This document shows, one piece after another, positions 11,830 to 24,900 of a stretch of 64,000 nt of DNA (position 1 is the stretch's first letter; the number at the start of each line of letters is the position of its first letter). This DNA comes from Chloranthus sessilifolius (Eukaryota; Streptophyta; Magnoliopsida; Chloranthales; Chloranthaceae): positions 6,298,328 to 6,362,327 of the forward strand of contig CM037586.1 of assembly GCA_021018995.1 (NCBI GenBank), given 5' to 3'. The position numbers and the translations under genes are program-made. The notes under the pieces were generated by a model. It worked only from the letters and a program-made list of their open reading frames with translations. It searched no databases and was not told where the DNA came from.

Positions 11830-12282
11830 TAGTTTGTGCGTGACTGCGTGTCTGCGTCGATCAAATTATGAAATATTGTTAATAAAATAGGCATGTGATC
11901 AGCTGGTCGAACATAATGTTAGAAGATCTATTACATTAAGTCAAAAATGTGATCTTAAGACAAAAATAAGTTACAAAATAGGCATGTGACTTGGGTTAAG
12001 TTACAAAATAGGCATCTTACTTATATATTCATCTAAATAATGCATCAAATAAGTAAAAAATAAAAGCAAAAATAGTTGAAATAAATACAAAATAAATAAA
12101 TATAATTTTTCAGATTTTTTGGGATTTTTTGGGAATTTTTTTCAAAATACCGGTTTTTTGAATGTATCAAACCGATACATTCAATGTATCGCCGAAACAT
12201 TGAATGTATCGGATGATACCCGGTACGTATCGTCCTGGAGGTCAGGACGATACGTACCGGAAATCCGGTATTTTGACCCTTG
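11830..12282 (+). other. hAT-2 3' untranslated and subterminal region
   Basis: After the transposase the sequence is AT-rich, with a thrice-repeated ACAAAATAGGCATGTGAC-like phrase (11885-12010). From about 12160 it carries inverted ATGTATCG / CGATACGTACCGG motifs that mirror the left subterminal region. No gene. Confidence 0.6.
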
Positions 12283-12291
12283 GTTGGATCC
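12282..12291. repeat. Right target-site duplication of hAT-2
   Basis: GGTTGGATCC matches 6899-6908. Removing one copy plus the element leaves the LINE reverse transcriptase reading in register (GW-ILK-IDVEKAYD), which fixes the insertion point. Confidence 0.9.
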
Positions 12292-13070
12292 TAAAGATTG
12301 ATGTGGAGAAAGCTTATGACAGTGTTCAATGGGATTTTCTCGACCACATTTTACTTATAATGGGATTTGGGGTCAGGTGGAGAAAATGGATGAAAGGTTG
12401 CTATGCATCCGTGCAGTTCTTGGTACTCATCAGCGAGATTTCGCAAGGTTACTTTCGAAGTATAAGGGGGCTGCAACAGGGCGATCCATTATCACCCTTA
12501 TTGTTTAATTGTGTAGGGGAGGGGCTGGGGCTTCATAACCTATTCAAGAGGGCTGAAGAAATAAGTTTGATAAAGGGGTTTTTGACTACGGATCAGGGAC
12601 CAAGGATTTCCCATCTTCAATATGCAGACGACACCATAGATTTTTGTAATGGAGCCAACGGAGATTGGGAAATAAAAGTGGTCACTGATTTACTGACTAT
12701 TTTTGAGGGTGTTTCTGGGCAGAGAATTAACCTCCATAAATCGAGTTTGATCGAAATTAATGTGACTTCTCAAGAGACTGAGCAGGTGGCTAGAGAAGTT
12801 CGGTGCAAGAGTGAAACCTTCCCCATTATTTACCTTGGTGTCCATCTCTTTTTCGGAAGATGCAGAGTTCGAATGTGGGGCACGGTGGTTCAGCGATTTC
12901 AGAAGAGATTAGCCACTTGGAAGAGTAAGCTCCTAACCAATGGGGGAAGACTTACCTTGATCAAGTCTACCTTTGCATCCATTCTGGTTTTCATGATAGC
13001 CCTTCTCAAGGCCCCCCTACATGTGTTACGAAGAGGCCCGAGAAAATCGTTAGACTTTTTTTAGGAAGGA
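12284..13070 (+). pseudogene. LINE-A ORF2, reverse transcriptase palm (C-terminal half)
   Basis: The frame opens with ILKIDVEKAYDSVQWDFL, the first catalytic-Asp block of LINE reverse transcriptase. It continues with RGLQQGDPLSPLLF (about 12468) and then LQYADDTIDF near 12617, the second catalytic block with both aspartates intact, and a VSGQRINLHKSS block near 12712. It remains open to about 13064 with no stop, so this half is less damaged than the N-terminal half. It is part of one gene with 5960-6900, interrupted by hAT-2. Confidence 0.88.
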
Positions 13071-13099
13071 GCGGGTGACCAAAAGAAACAACACCCTGT

Positions 13100-14225
13100 T
13101 AAATGGGATGACTACTGCGGCAAGAAAGAAATGGGGGGCTTGGAATAAAAAAATTACAAGATGTCAATAAAGCTCTCCTAGCCAAATGGCTTTAGAGGTC
13201 AGGTGACGAGGGTGAGAGGGGCAAAGTTTGGTGGCAAATCGTCTCCACCAAATACGAAACATCAGCGGACGACCTTAATTCCAACGTCAACTCCATTCAA
13301 GCTTCGGTTTGGTGGAGGGCTATCAAAGGGTTTAGTTAGGAAGTTATTCAGGGCACCATTTTCAGTTGGGGCAATGGATGGAGGATCTGTTTTTGGAAAG
13401 ACATATGGGCTGGGGACCAGCCCCTTCAATCGGCATTCCCCTCGATATTTATGCTCTCTAATTCGAAAGATGCGGTCATTAGTAATTTTGTGCACTCTAT
13501 TGATGGGAACTTGGTGTGGAATGTGACGCTTAGATGCCAATTGAGGGATTGGAAGATGGAGGAATATCACAACTTGTTGAGGCTCATTGGGGGGATTACT
13601 CGCAATTCGGCCAATACAGATCGAAGATTATGGAAATACACAGCCAAAGGCAATTTCACGGTGAAATCCTTCTATAACCGGCTGTTGATGCATGAAAGGA
13701 TCCATTCGAATATCAGGAGGTGGTCCAGGTTTGGAGGGTCAAGATGCCACTTAAATTTAATTTTTTTGCATGGCTTGTCACCCAGGGGAGAATTTTGACG
13801 CGGGATCAGTTGATAAGAAGAAATGTACAGGTTCTTAACAAGTGTCTGTTATGTATAAGGGGATCTGAATCAGTGGCACGCATTCTTCTCCACTGTTCTT
13901 ACGCTCGGAATATTTGGCACACATTTTCAGTATATTTAATGTTCAATGGGTTCTCCCTTTCTGGTCGGCTAACATGATGGAAATGTGGAAGGAAATGGAT
14001 GTCGAGGATTGTAGGAAAGGGTTATGGCCGCTTATGGTGTACGCTGTTTTTTGGGCCATCTGGGTGGAAAGAAAGAACAGATTTTTCAGGCACAAGGTCA
14101 AACCATTTTCGTTGGTAATCCGGGATATCATAGACTTGGTGGTTAGTTGGAATGCTTGTAAGATGGCGGATTTCAATGAGGGGCCACGACACTTCATGTC
14201 GTTACGGGAGGATTGCTGCTTGTAA
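13100..14225 (+). pseudogene. LINE-A ORF2, C-terminal zf-RVT region
   Basis: Overlapping frames give the usual plant LINE C-terminus: RRLWKYTAKGNFTVKSFYNRL (about 13623-13685), a KMPLKFNFFAWL block near 13742, and the Cys/His pattern CLLCIRGSESVARILLHC (about 13840-13895), which is the zf-RVT zinc-binding motif. It is followed by PLMVYAVFWAIWVERKNRFF (about 14030-14085). Frames change near 13450, 13720 and 13910, so it is broken. No RNase H domain is seen after it. Confidence 0.8.
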
Positions 14226-14402
14226 CTGCTGCTGAGGTCTCATGATTGCGATGAAGGCTGCTTTGCTTTGCGAACCTTTACCCATCCTGGGGGTGAGTTT
14301 TTTCGGGGGCCTTTTCTTTTGCTTTTGGGTAGTTCCTTACTACCTGCCAAGGTCGTTTTTCCTTTCTTTTTTGCTTTTAATATAATCCTTTGTTACCGTT
14401 TC

Positions 14403-14423
14403 AAAAAAAAAAAAAAAAAAAAA
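14403..14423 (+). other. Poly(A) tail of LINE-A
   Basis: A run of 21 A follows the LINE 3' untranslated region and marks its 3' end on the plus strand. Confidence 0.9.
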
Positions 14424-15020
14424 TCTCTGGGAGTTAATTTTGATTGCTGCAAGGAGGAATCTATAAATTTATATTTTTCCCTTAGAAAGATGACTTCCAA
14501 GGATCAAGTTTGAGTGGGTAAACCAGAGTTTATCCTGAAATAGGTTCTAAACAATTTGTACGTACTGTGCATGCATGTGCCATCTCCAAGTTTATTTGCT
14601 ACTTGAATTCCGCTCACTGCCAATCTACTCTAATAATTCCAAGATTTAATTTAGCATAATGAATTTAAGAAGATTATTTATATCTATTCGTTTACGCACT
14701 TATTTTCTATTGACACCTTAATCTAAATTTATATGGATGATAGTGTTATGCTGTTTTTTGTTAATCAAACTGGCTTTCATGTCATGGAAGAACTCATTGT
14801 GAGATCTTCTTGTGTACACATTCTGACGGGACTTTTGAATTGGCTAACAAGAGTTGGTCTATAAAATTTGGAATATGTAAGGTGTAAAGAGTTCCTGTGA
14901 AATTTAATCAGCCCCAATTAAAAAAAATAAATTTAATCAGCTCCTGCCTACCATTATATTTTTATTAGTCCAGTGTATAGAGAAGTCATAACTGACAAGC
15001 ATATACATTTTTTAGTTCAA
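14424..15020. other. Non-coding DNA between LINE-A and the MITE, no gene seen
   Basis: AT-rich sequence without convincing open frames, repeats or RNA genes. If the PP2C gene's 5' exons lie left of the window, this is part of its intron. Confidence 0.5.
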
Positions 15021-15299
15021 AGTGACAAAATACTGGCACGGGATTGCTACTGTGAGAGAGAAAGTCGGAAAAAGGGGAAAATACGGGAAAAAAAGAGATA
15101 ATAGTAAAAAAAATTTAAAACAGTTTTTAAAAATACATTAAAATACGGGAAAAAAATGTTAGTACACGAAAAATGCGTATTATATGAAAATACTCACTTC
15201 ATTCAAAAATATGGGTATAATACGTGTTTAGTACTTTGTGGCAAAAAAACGCATATTATACGCGTATTTTTCAAAAAATGCCGTATTTTGTCACAATAG
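15021..15299. mobile_element. Mutator-like MITE with 10-bp target duplication
   Basis: The 10-bp TTTAGTTCAA stands at 15011-15020 and again at 15300-15309. Between them, the left end has GTGACAAAATACTGGCA and the reverse complement of the right end has GTGACAAAATACGGCA, a terminal inverted repeat with one indel. A 9-11 bp duplication is the hallmark of Mutator-type transposition. The 279-bp interior is AT-rich with AAAATACGGG repeats and codes for nothing. It lies 123 bp upstream of a PP2C exon. Confidence 0.75.
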
Positions 15300-15422
15300 T
15301 TTAGTTCAAGTTATGCACACAGATTTTGAGGTCATATTTGCAGTACACATAATGGAGCACCACTTTTCAGAACAATTTTCTGTGCCACCTCTCATGTTCT
15401 ATAACAAGCATTTATTTTGCAG

Positions 15423-15592
15423 GGATAAATGCAGGAGTGTATGCTCATGAGTTGATGGAAAATTGTGTGAGGTTTGTTTCAGAATGTCAAAGAGTCACAG
15501 GAACTGAACCAGACCAAATTCTTATTCAAAGTGCTGCAGAAGCGTCTTCACCTGGCTCATCTACAGTTTTGGTTGCTTATTTTAATGGTCAG
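15423..15592 (+). CDS. PP2C gene, exon a
   Basis: The acceptor is TATTTTGCAG ending at 15422. The first two bases complete a codon begun upstream (phase 1). The exon encodes (G)[14 protein letters not shown] and [16 protein letters not shown], and ends at CAG|GTACGT after a complete codon. In relatives the previous exon carries the DGVGGW metal-binding motif. Confidence 0.88.
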
Positions 15593-18500
15593 GTACGTTT
15601 TCGCCTGCCCAGTATATGCTTAATTTTATTTAACTAATGCACCAAGCAACATATTAAGGATTGATGCAGTTCTTAGGAAGTTTGATTCTCTTTATGAAAG
15701 CCTTCTTGCAAGTCAACTGTCTCAGGAAATTTCTTACTGAATGTCACTAATAATCTCATGAGAAGCAGATATTAGATTAAATTGCCAGTAACATTCTAGG
15801 AGGTAGGAACAATTGCTGCATGGACAGGTGCATTCTCTGGCCGATCCACACCATCTTAATGCAATTATAAGGTACATGAGAGCTACATTTGGAGGGAGAT
15901 AAGACAAAAAGAGCCTCAAGCATTACTGAATTCGTTCATAAATATTTTATTTCGTATTCAATTTGGATGCAATTCCATTGCAGTAGAACAGTGCAAATAA
16001 CGATAGTTTATATGGGAAATAGCTGGATTGTTGATTTACCTTTGATTAATGCAGAATGATTTCTACGGTTCTCGCAAACCAATCTGTGGCAGTTATAGTG
16101 TAGATCATTTTGAAATATAAGGAATTACCTTAATATGCTTCACTCAGGCATATGAAGCCTATATTATAGTAAAACAAAATAATAAATACTAAAGGAGTAC
16201 TTGGAGCAACAAAATACCGCTAATAGATCTTGGCACTCCCCTCCCACAAGCTGGAGAATGGAGTTCCTACAGTGGGCATTCTTCAGAAGCGGAAATGTCA
16301 ACTTCCACATGGCTAATACGAAACCAACCCCTGTTGGAGGGATCAGTTTGACCGGGGCTCAAATGGGCATTCTTCAGAAGCGGAAATGTCAACTTCCACA
16401 TGGCTAATACGAAACCAACCCCTGTTGGAGGGATCAGTTTGACCGGGGCTCAAATCAGACTTCGTCGAGCAATGATCAAGTTAGGACCTCCTGAAAATGC
16501 ACCGAGGAGTTAGTGGACCATTTGTTCTGTCATTGCTCGGTTACTAGAGTGGTACGGGTTGTCCTTGATCTCTTTGCTATTGCTTGAGTTCTCACCCAGT
16601 CCTTGGTGGAACTTTAGGGGTGGGAAAGGTCTCCATATGACTAAGTCGAACAACTCGTGGCATGCTTTGCCTTATTCCTTATGTTAGGGCCTTTGTTGGG
16701 AGAGCAATAATCAGATCTTTGAAGACAAGGTGATGTCGATGAGGAAAGTAGCACCACGGTATTAGATCAGAACATGGTGAGTTGGGTTAGAATTCAGATA
16801 GAATGGAAAAGCATAATCTTACAATATTTCCAAAAAGAATGGAAGACTATAATTTGCTAGATTAAAAGATGGCTACCTCCTAAAGAAGGGGCCATCAAGT
16901 TCAATTTTGAGGGATAATCTTTGGGAAATCCAGGCCCGGCAGGCATTGGATGACTTTCCGATAAAGAAAAAGGGAAGTTACAAAATATCACTCCAGTCCT
17001 ATTGACATCAAGGACTACAAAAGCGGAATCACTTGCACTCCTTAATGGTTACGGTTTCTTGGTATGCATCTCCATTGCCTGGTTGAGGTGGGGGGGGGGG
17101 GGGTTTGGCCAAATATTATTGGTTGGATAGGATGAAGGATTAGGGTCCATGGCACACCTATTCCACATTATTTATGAGACCCTTGATATAGTGGAGAAAC
17201 ATGATATAATCTTCAACCATGTTATGTGGGTTTGGGTAGCTAATCCAGCAGTAGATTAACTTGCTAATGATGGTGAGGGAAGAAACGCCATTTGGAATGG
17301 AGATGAGATGACTTTAATTTAACTTTTTTTACTTTCTTTGTTGTACCATACGGAAGTTATTATTCAGTAGAAAAATAAACTGAAATAATGGAGATCTCCC
17401 ATTCCTAGATTGATGATAAGATATATCAGACCTTTCACTTCCAAATGCTTTCGAGAATATGCAGACCATCTGATCATTGATTATCATAAGAAATGACTAT
17501 CACCCTTGATGCATGTCGTATACAATGATTTTAGTTTGGGTTTCCAATAGTCCAATGATGAGTGCCACAGGGAATTATTTTCAGCAAGGGTCATGCCATG
17601 AAGCATAAATAATTTATTCCCCATTTGGGGTTTTGGACCGTTCAATAGGAAAGGGGGGATGGAACTTATGGAGAGAATGATATCTTTGATTGGTGTTGAC
17701 CTCTTATTTAATGTTGCAGATGCAATAGCTTCATGTAAAATAATTAGAAAGGGGAGAAAAAGGTGATGTGGTTTCATAAAAAGATCACATATCTCTCTCA
17801 AAGCATAGTCACCAAGTCGGGGTTCGGCGATAACTCGGCGAGGTTAAAATTCGGAAAAATCCGTTAAGTTCGGGGAAATATTCGGAGGAAAAATCGGAGA
17901 GAAAAATAAAACAAAAAAAATAAAATTCAGCGCTTTTTGTGACTGTTTTAAAGTACTCAATTGTGGGTTGTGTCATGTGACTGTTGCTAGTACCATTGTT
18001 CAAAACCTCCAAAATGAACTAGGTAGTTAACTTGAAGACTCGAAAAAAACTCGACCCGGTTTGGTCAAATATATATATATATATACACACACGCACACTT
18101 TATCCTTTTTAAAACTCTTATATAAGTTAATACATTGTAGTAGTGTGCAACACTTAATTTCTTCTCCTTATTAAACTCATACACATGACACTACTCACAA
18201 TGAAGCCCAAAGCCCTAAATCTCTATCGCTCCCCCTCTCTCTCTTACAAAAAAGTCCATCCCTCTCTCTCTCTCTCTCACAACTCACAATGAAGCCCAAA
18301 GTCCCAAATCTCTCTCAACTGACGATGAACCCAAATCCCCACGTCTCTCTGATAACTCATGATGAAGCCGAAAGCCTGAAATCTCTCTCTTTCTCTTTCT
18401 CACTCTCTCTCTCTCTCTATTTCTCTACTTGTCCATCCACAGCAGATTCTACTCATCTTCTTGAATCTACTCTCTCTATTTCGCTCCCTCTCTCTTTACT

Positions 18501-18886
18501 TAGATTTCGAGATCCAATCTTCTAACAGGTTTTCGGCGTCTCTGATTTTGTTTATGAACCCAGCAGCACATTCATCCTCTTCGAGATCAGACAACTAGAT
18601 AAGCATTTCATGAAAAAATTGCCAACAACCTTGAACAAATTAAAAAGATTTAGTCCTCTCTCCCAACCCTTCCTGCAAAAATATTAGTTAAAAATAAAAT
18701 AAAATTATGAGTTAACTCGGTCGAGTGACTCAAGAAACTCGACTAAGTTACTCGAGAGACTCGATTTTTCGAGTCTCTTGTCGAGTTTACTGAAACTCAG
18801 CTGAGCCGAGTTTTTAAGCCATGGCTAGTTCATCCATTTTGTGTGTCTACAATGTTAGTTGATTGTGTCTGTAGTCAATGTGAAGA

Positions 18887-18941
<55 letters not shown>

Positions 18942-21900
18942 TTGAACCAGATCCTTTTATAAATGGTATATATGATAATAATGAAGGGTGTGAGGCTCTA
19001 AGCTCACAATCTAATTTCTTCCCTCTTTCTCTTCTGTCTTCTTCTCTTATTCTTATACCCTAATCTTCTCTAATCTTAATCATGTCTGATTCTTTACTTG
19101 GTATCAGAGCAGGACTTTCAAGGGCCAATAGGTGTACTGACATCATCTTGTTTTGCTGATGTCAGCATGACATGTTAATGTCATCCTTGTCAAAGTTTGA
19201 CCTTAGATGGGTGCTTTTGATCTTTTTTCTTGTTTGTGAGTAACTTTAATAAAGCAGTGATTATCTTTTGGTGAGTTCTTAATGCATTTTTGAAGCATTC
19301 TCTATGATTATGGGTTTTCACGACTTTTGTGCTATAAATTTGTGTCATAGTAACTCAATGTTCTGAGCAGTGGTTTGGATTGGTTTTTCTTCTAGATTGA
19401 TATACTTGTTGCTTTGGTGGTTCATCAAGTATCCAAGGTAACCGGTTTTTTTTTCCCAACCTGCACAATAGTGTAGTTCTCACAAAAAATACGATGCTCA
19501 AGCTCTGTGAGCTGCATTGTATCATTTTTTTCTAAAGGGTTGGATTGGAATTAGATACTCTTTCATTTTCTTGTGGTCTTACATTATTTGGTGACCTATT
19601 GAGGGAGATTCAAAAGTTTTGCAGTAGCATGGGTCTCGGCAACCTTGGAACTCCTTTTGCATCTGGAATGATCTGCCATGTGTTAAGGGGCTCTCGGTTA
19701 ATAGAGTAGACTGTTGTAAGTTGACTGTAGCAATATTTTATATGTTCTAAATGCCTTTGATGTGTTTTTCTGAAGTGCCTTTTATGGTCTTGATGGTGCT
19801 GTTTGCAGTGAGATTGTGGGCATTTTGATCTGTGGTGTTATTACTATTGTTTTCCAGCATATAGTAAGTACATTTGAAGTTGTATAGGTGGAATTGAGTG
19901 TTTATTGCTGCAGTAGTGCAGCCTTATTGTAAAGTGTGGTAGTGGTTGTATAGCATACCATTATCATCGATTGGGTTGATGTGTGGCCGGTGCGGGCTAT
20001 TATTCCAATGTATTGCGGTAGTGTCATTGTTTTGTTGGCTGTTTTTCCTGGTTTGGTGAAGTTTTCTGCAGTATCGTAGTGTTGGTTTGAGGTAGCTCAA
20101 CCTTGGATTGTCTTGGTGCTTTTGTCCTTGGATTTCGCCACATTTCCTCCCGTAGTACAGGAAAATTGTATTGGTTGTATATTGTAATGCAATAACGTTT
20201 GTATTGGTAGTTGTTGATGTTATTATAATAGAAGAACTAAAGAAGAATATGTGCAGTGCCGATGCCGAAAATCAATGTTCAATGACGACTTATTGTTCCC
20301 TTCCCAATCCTATGGGGCCAAGACAGGTATTGTTGGGTCCTCCCATGTTTTCATGTTAGCTCTGCATGGATCATCGATTTGGAGCAAGAGATCATATATT
20401 TAGTATGTCTTCTCTCTTCTAATCTCCTCCTTTGTCAGCACCTTGTAATGTTCACGTAGCTGATGGATATCATGTTCCAATTTTTTGGAAATGTACAATC
20501 CATGTTGGTCATCTAGCTCTAGAGTCCACATGTTCCAAAGATGAAAATTAACCTTTATCAATTAGTAGCATCACTAAACATCATAATTGTACCGTGATGT
20601 TCTCCCCTTCTTATTGTGTCTTCTAGGACCTTATCGATGGGAAGTGCTTGGTCATGGTCATAAGGAGAGAGGATTATCATTTCATCGACAGATTGATGGT
20701 TTTGTTGCTACCTTGGCCACTGAGCATGTTTGGTTATGACATACTCGTTTTGGCCATCTCCTATAGTATTTGCATCTTTTGTTCCCCAAAACATAGGCAG
20801 TTGATATTTTCAATTTTCAATATGATGTTTGTCCAATAGTATAACATCATAAAACATCTTTTCCTCTTCATAGTAAGAAGAGTAATACTTCTTTTCACTT
20901 TGTGCATTATGATGTTTGGGGCCATCCCCGTTGTTGCTCTCTATGATTATTGTTAGTTTGTTTCATTCATTGATAATTGTACTTATTTTTCCGTGTTATA
21001 TTTGTTAAAATTTAAAGATGAAGTTGCTTCAATTTTTCTTATCTTTCACAAGTTGGTCCAAACTCGATACCATGCTATTGTGAAAGGTATTTGAGATCTG
21101 ATAATACTGGAGAGGATGCCTCACACCATCTTCAGTCATACTGTTATTACTTTCAAATTGTTCCAATTTGTTTTACTCACAAGTGCACGAATCGGATGTA
21201 GTATAACTTGTGCAAGAACGAGGTCGAACCCACAAGGACTTTATAGAGAGAGGAAAGCTAAGAGTAAGGTTATTTAATCTAATCAAGAAATGAAGTTTGA
21301 TTTTATACTAAACTATTAGGATTTGCATAAAATCAAATGAGAGATTAAAAACAAGACAAACTAAGATTTGCAAAGATAAATATTAAACTAAATTAAATGC
21401 TACCTATTAGACAATGTGATTTAACTAAGAATATAGGTAGAGTAGAAACACGAATGAGATGCGTACTAGGGTTTAGAATCCACACTCTTTAATACAATAT
21501 TTTTTGCAACATGAACCATAGAAAATTGTTGGAAAAGTAATCACATAATAGTCTGGAAATCAACTACACTATTATGGAAAATACCATCATCAAAGCTCTA
21601 TTTTATCATCTAAAAATATATGTTTTTCCATGCTTCTAAAAATTGAAACCAAATCATATAATGTATTCAACGATGTTGAATCACGATAGATATCCGATTT
21701 TAATATCAACAATTTTCCACCAAGCAAATGATTATGAAAATTTATCTTAAATTATGAGAAAAACATGATTGAACTCATATCTAAGAAGAATTTGTATCAA
21801 TCAAAGACGGGCAAAAATAATTTTCATTCAAATTTCTAAACATAAATCCAACAAAAGCTTAAGGGTTCATGTATACGAGAAAATATTATATCAAAGATGC

Positions 21901-24900
21901 TTCATCAAAACCCTAGCACTACTAAGCTAGTCTTTAATGAAATACATGATCAAAGTAAAATAAAAAGAGAAGTAATAATACATTACAGAAATTGTAGCTC
22001 TTAGATCCTTCCTTCTCCAAAACATATTACATACAAAATTAAAATAATACTTGAAAAAAATCCTAAAACTTCCTCCTAGCCTTCTCCAATCAAATGAACT
22101 TTAACACCATTCTCCCCCTAGCTCCATGATGAAGGCTCTATTTATAGCACCAATTCTCTCTTTAGAATGATCATTTCTTCATTGCTCAAGTCTTTGGGTT
22201 AAATCAAATTTTCTTCCATATCCTTTTAAAGAGTCACCATCATGAGAAGTGTGATCTTGACCTTATTGAAAATATGTTTCAAAATCATAAAAGTCAATGA
22301 AGTTCATGTCTTGTGAAAGAAGGCAAGTACAAAAGAAGTATAAACTAAAGAGGGAAAGATAAAAATGTAGAAAAACATTTAATGGTGAAATGATGGAAGA
22401 GTGAGAGAAAGTATAACCATTCAATGCTTGGTATGATGGGATGAAATGATGGATGCTAGGTCATTTAATGAGGAGAGAGGTGAAAAGATGAAAGAGAAAA
22501 AGTAGTATTAGTAGCAAATATGGATGTGTATTTGCATCTTGAAAATATGTCCACACACCCTCCTCCATTCTTATATTTTCTTTTGTACTCCATCATACAC
22601 TTTAGCCCAAAATTGCTCCATTTACTAGCACATCTGCAACAATTTATCTTTATCTGCAAAGACAAAAAGATAAACCTGTGTTAGATAAAAAGACAATAAA
22701 AATAAATTAAAAGATGCAGATAAGAGGATAAAATATTTGATAATTCTATGCTCAACAAATACCTCCGAACCTAGATATTGCTAGTCCTTGAGCAAACAGA
22801 CGATAACTAAAGATCTAAGTTTAAAACCCGAAGAACTATGTTTAACTAAGAAAATCTTAAAGAAGCTTAATCAATGATCGATAAGTTCCTCATTTTCTTC
22901 ATATGTTGCTCATCAATTAAACTTAACATGAAGATAACATTAAATCCCTTCATTCAACCCTTAGCACTTAAGTCAAATTATCCATATGCAAATCAAACAC
23001 GAAGTCAAAGCCATTATTCGAACAATTATTAAAGCTACAATAATTAGAAGTACTCTAGTGTAAGTGAAAGTGTAGCCACATGGATAAGACTTTTGGTCTA
23101 TCAAAGCAAATGTAAATTACATATCTTCCTGGAAATCATGGTCAATCTATAGATTAATTCACCTCTCCACATATCTAGACTTGACAACTTTTTGGAAGAT
23201 ACATATAACTTTGCCTTACATTACAATTCCATATAATGTGATATTAGGGTTCGAAACTTTCAAAATAATACTCTTTGAATCGATTTCAGCACCCTTTTTT
23301 TTGTACTTTTTTTTTTACACGATTCATTAATCGCCTTACACTTTTTTTATTTTTTTTACATTTACAACTACATACAAAATTTCTTGCTTTCATCAAACAG
23401 AAGAGGCATTGTAGTTTGGTTCATTACGTATAATTTTTGCATGCTTTCTTTCCAGATACATAAGTATATATCTACTTATCCAACCTAGACTATATACCAT
23501 GTGGCTATCGTGAAGTGTAAGGGATCAAGTACAACCTTTCTTGTATCATTTCTAATTTCTTAAATAATAACTGAAACTTGACTACTTGTCATATGTATAT
23601 AGATCACCAAATTGAATGCATTATGAAATAATGAAGGGCCAGAAAAGATAAATATCATGAGAAAATAAACTGAAGATAAGGAAAAGGGTAGAAAGCACCT
23701 GAAAATCTTGACTATGAACACCCTTGCTAAAAGGAATCAAATATTGTTAAATCAGAAAAATAAAATGAAACAAAACAGAACTATGATACATAAATGAAAG
23801 TATGTCCATCATATCACAAAAACTAATCCTGATAAACGAGATCCTCCAAGAGAATTTCTTCAATTTCTGTATTTTTCAATTCTAAAAATGGTTTCAATCG
23901 CTGACCATTAACTTTAAACACATCACCATTCTTAGGATTCTCAAGTTCAATAGTGTCATATGGGTAGACAATACGAACAACAAAAGGACCTGTTCGAGAT
24001 CTCAATTTTTCAGGACATAAATGCAAGCGAGAATTGTAAATAACTTTTTGACCAAGTGTAAAAGATTTTCTCAATTTTTTTTTATCATGGACCTGTTTCA
24101 TTTTGTTCTTGTACGATTTAGCACACTCATAGGCATTAGCCCGAATTTCCTCTAACTCATTTATTTGTAGCTTCCTGTGAGCACCTGCCTTGTTGAGATC
24201 AAAATTCAACCTTTTGATTGCCTAGCATGCTCTATGTTCTAGCTCAACAGGGAGGTGACATGCCTTGCCATATACCATTCGATAAGGAGACATTCCAATT
24301 GGAGTTTGAATGCAGTACAGTACACCCACAATGCATCATTTAGTTGCAATGACCAATCTTTTCTGTTGGGATTTACCGTTTTCTCCAAAATGCGCTTCAG
24401 TTCCCTATTGGATATCTCAACTTGACCACTTGTCTGTGGGTGGTAAGGAGTCGTAATCTTATGAGTTATGTCATATTTCTTCACCAATTGCTCAAAAATT
24501 CTATTACAAAAATGCTTTCCACCATCGCTAATTATAGCACCTGGTGTACTGAAATGAGCAAAAATGTTATCTTTCAAAATTTTGACTACCACCTTGTGGT
24601 CATTGGTTTTACAAGCAACAACCTCTACCCACTTAGACACATATTCAACTATGGCAAGAATGTATAAATTACCAAAATAATTTGGAAAGGGACCCATAAA
24701 ATCAATGCCCCAGACATCAAATATCTCGATAATCAAAATAGGGTTTAGCGGCATCATATTTTGTTTGGAAATGCTTCCCAATTTTTGGCAACGCTCACAA
24801 GCTACACAAAATGCATGACAATCTTTAAAAATGGTAGGCCAATAAAAACGATACTGTAAAATCTTTGCAGTAGTCTTCCTAGAACTAAAGTGACCTCCAC

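Larger units (their letters stand above)
6908..12282 (+). mobile_element. hAT-2: full-length hAT transposon inserted in LINE-A
   Basis: The left end reads CATGGGTCAAAATA and the reverse complement of the right end reads CAAGGGTCAAAATA, which makes a short terminal inverted repeat. An 8-10 bp target duplication flanks it. Subterminal regions hold many copies of ATTATCGTCCGATA-like motifs (6920-7170) and their counterparts near 12170-12270. Inside are a leader, an intron rich in tandem repeats, and a degraded transposase (BED finger, DUF659 core, hAT dimerisation domain, long acidic tail). The element is 5,375 bp. Frameshifts make it non-autonomous now, but both ends are preserved. Confidence 0.92.
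4839..14423 (+). mobile_element. LINE-A: non-LTR retrotransposon split by hAT-2
   Basis: The plus strand carries the parts of a plant L1-type LINE in order. There is an ORF1-like tail (to about 5046), an APE endonuclease start (SWNVRGLG near 5190, GDFN near 5600, RLDRF near 5770), reverse transcriptase (NKSPGPDGF near 6530, FRPIS near 6713, then DVEKAYD at 12300, YADDT near 12620), a zf-RVT region (about 13480-14225) and a poly(A) tail at 14403-14423. hAT-2 splits the reverse transcriptase between the FIPGKQ block and the catalytic DVEKAYD block. The LINE's own 5' end is unclear because hAT-1 abuts it. Frameshifts and stops occur in the endonuclease and elsewhere, so it is inactive. Confidence 0.85.
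16201..17370 (+). mobile_element. LINE-B: 3' fragment with zf-RVT and RNase H remnants
   Basis: Broken plus-strand frames give a LINE C-terminus: an LRRAMIKLG / [10 protein letters not shown] block (about 16455-16560), a [14 protein letters not shown] block (about 16690-16730), then an RNase-H-like start [15 protein letters not shown] near 16870 with GNPGPAGIG and a [13 protein letters not shown] block near 17015-17050. Many stops are present. The 5' part is missing. A 91-bp internal duplication lies near its start. No clear poly(A) tail; the limits are approximate. Confidence 0.65.

Noticed and set aside
17484..18012. Two minus-strand frames of 105 and 67 codons as genes
   Set aside because: No recognisable domains. 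One overlaps LINE-B/intron DNA and the other the ACTCGG-rich repeat; codon use looks random.
22758..23822. Envelope-like gene of the gypsy element
   Set aside because: Only short broken frames are present; nothing resembles an Athila env frame.
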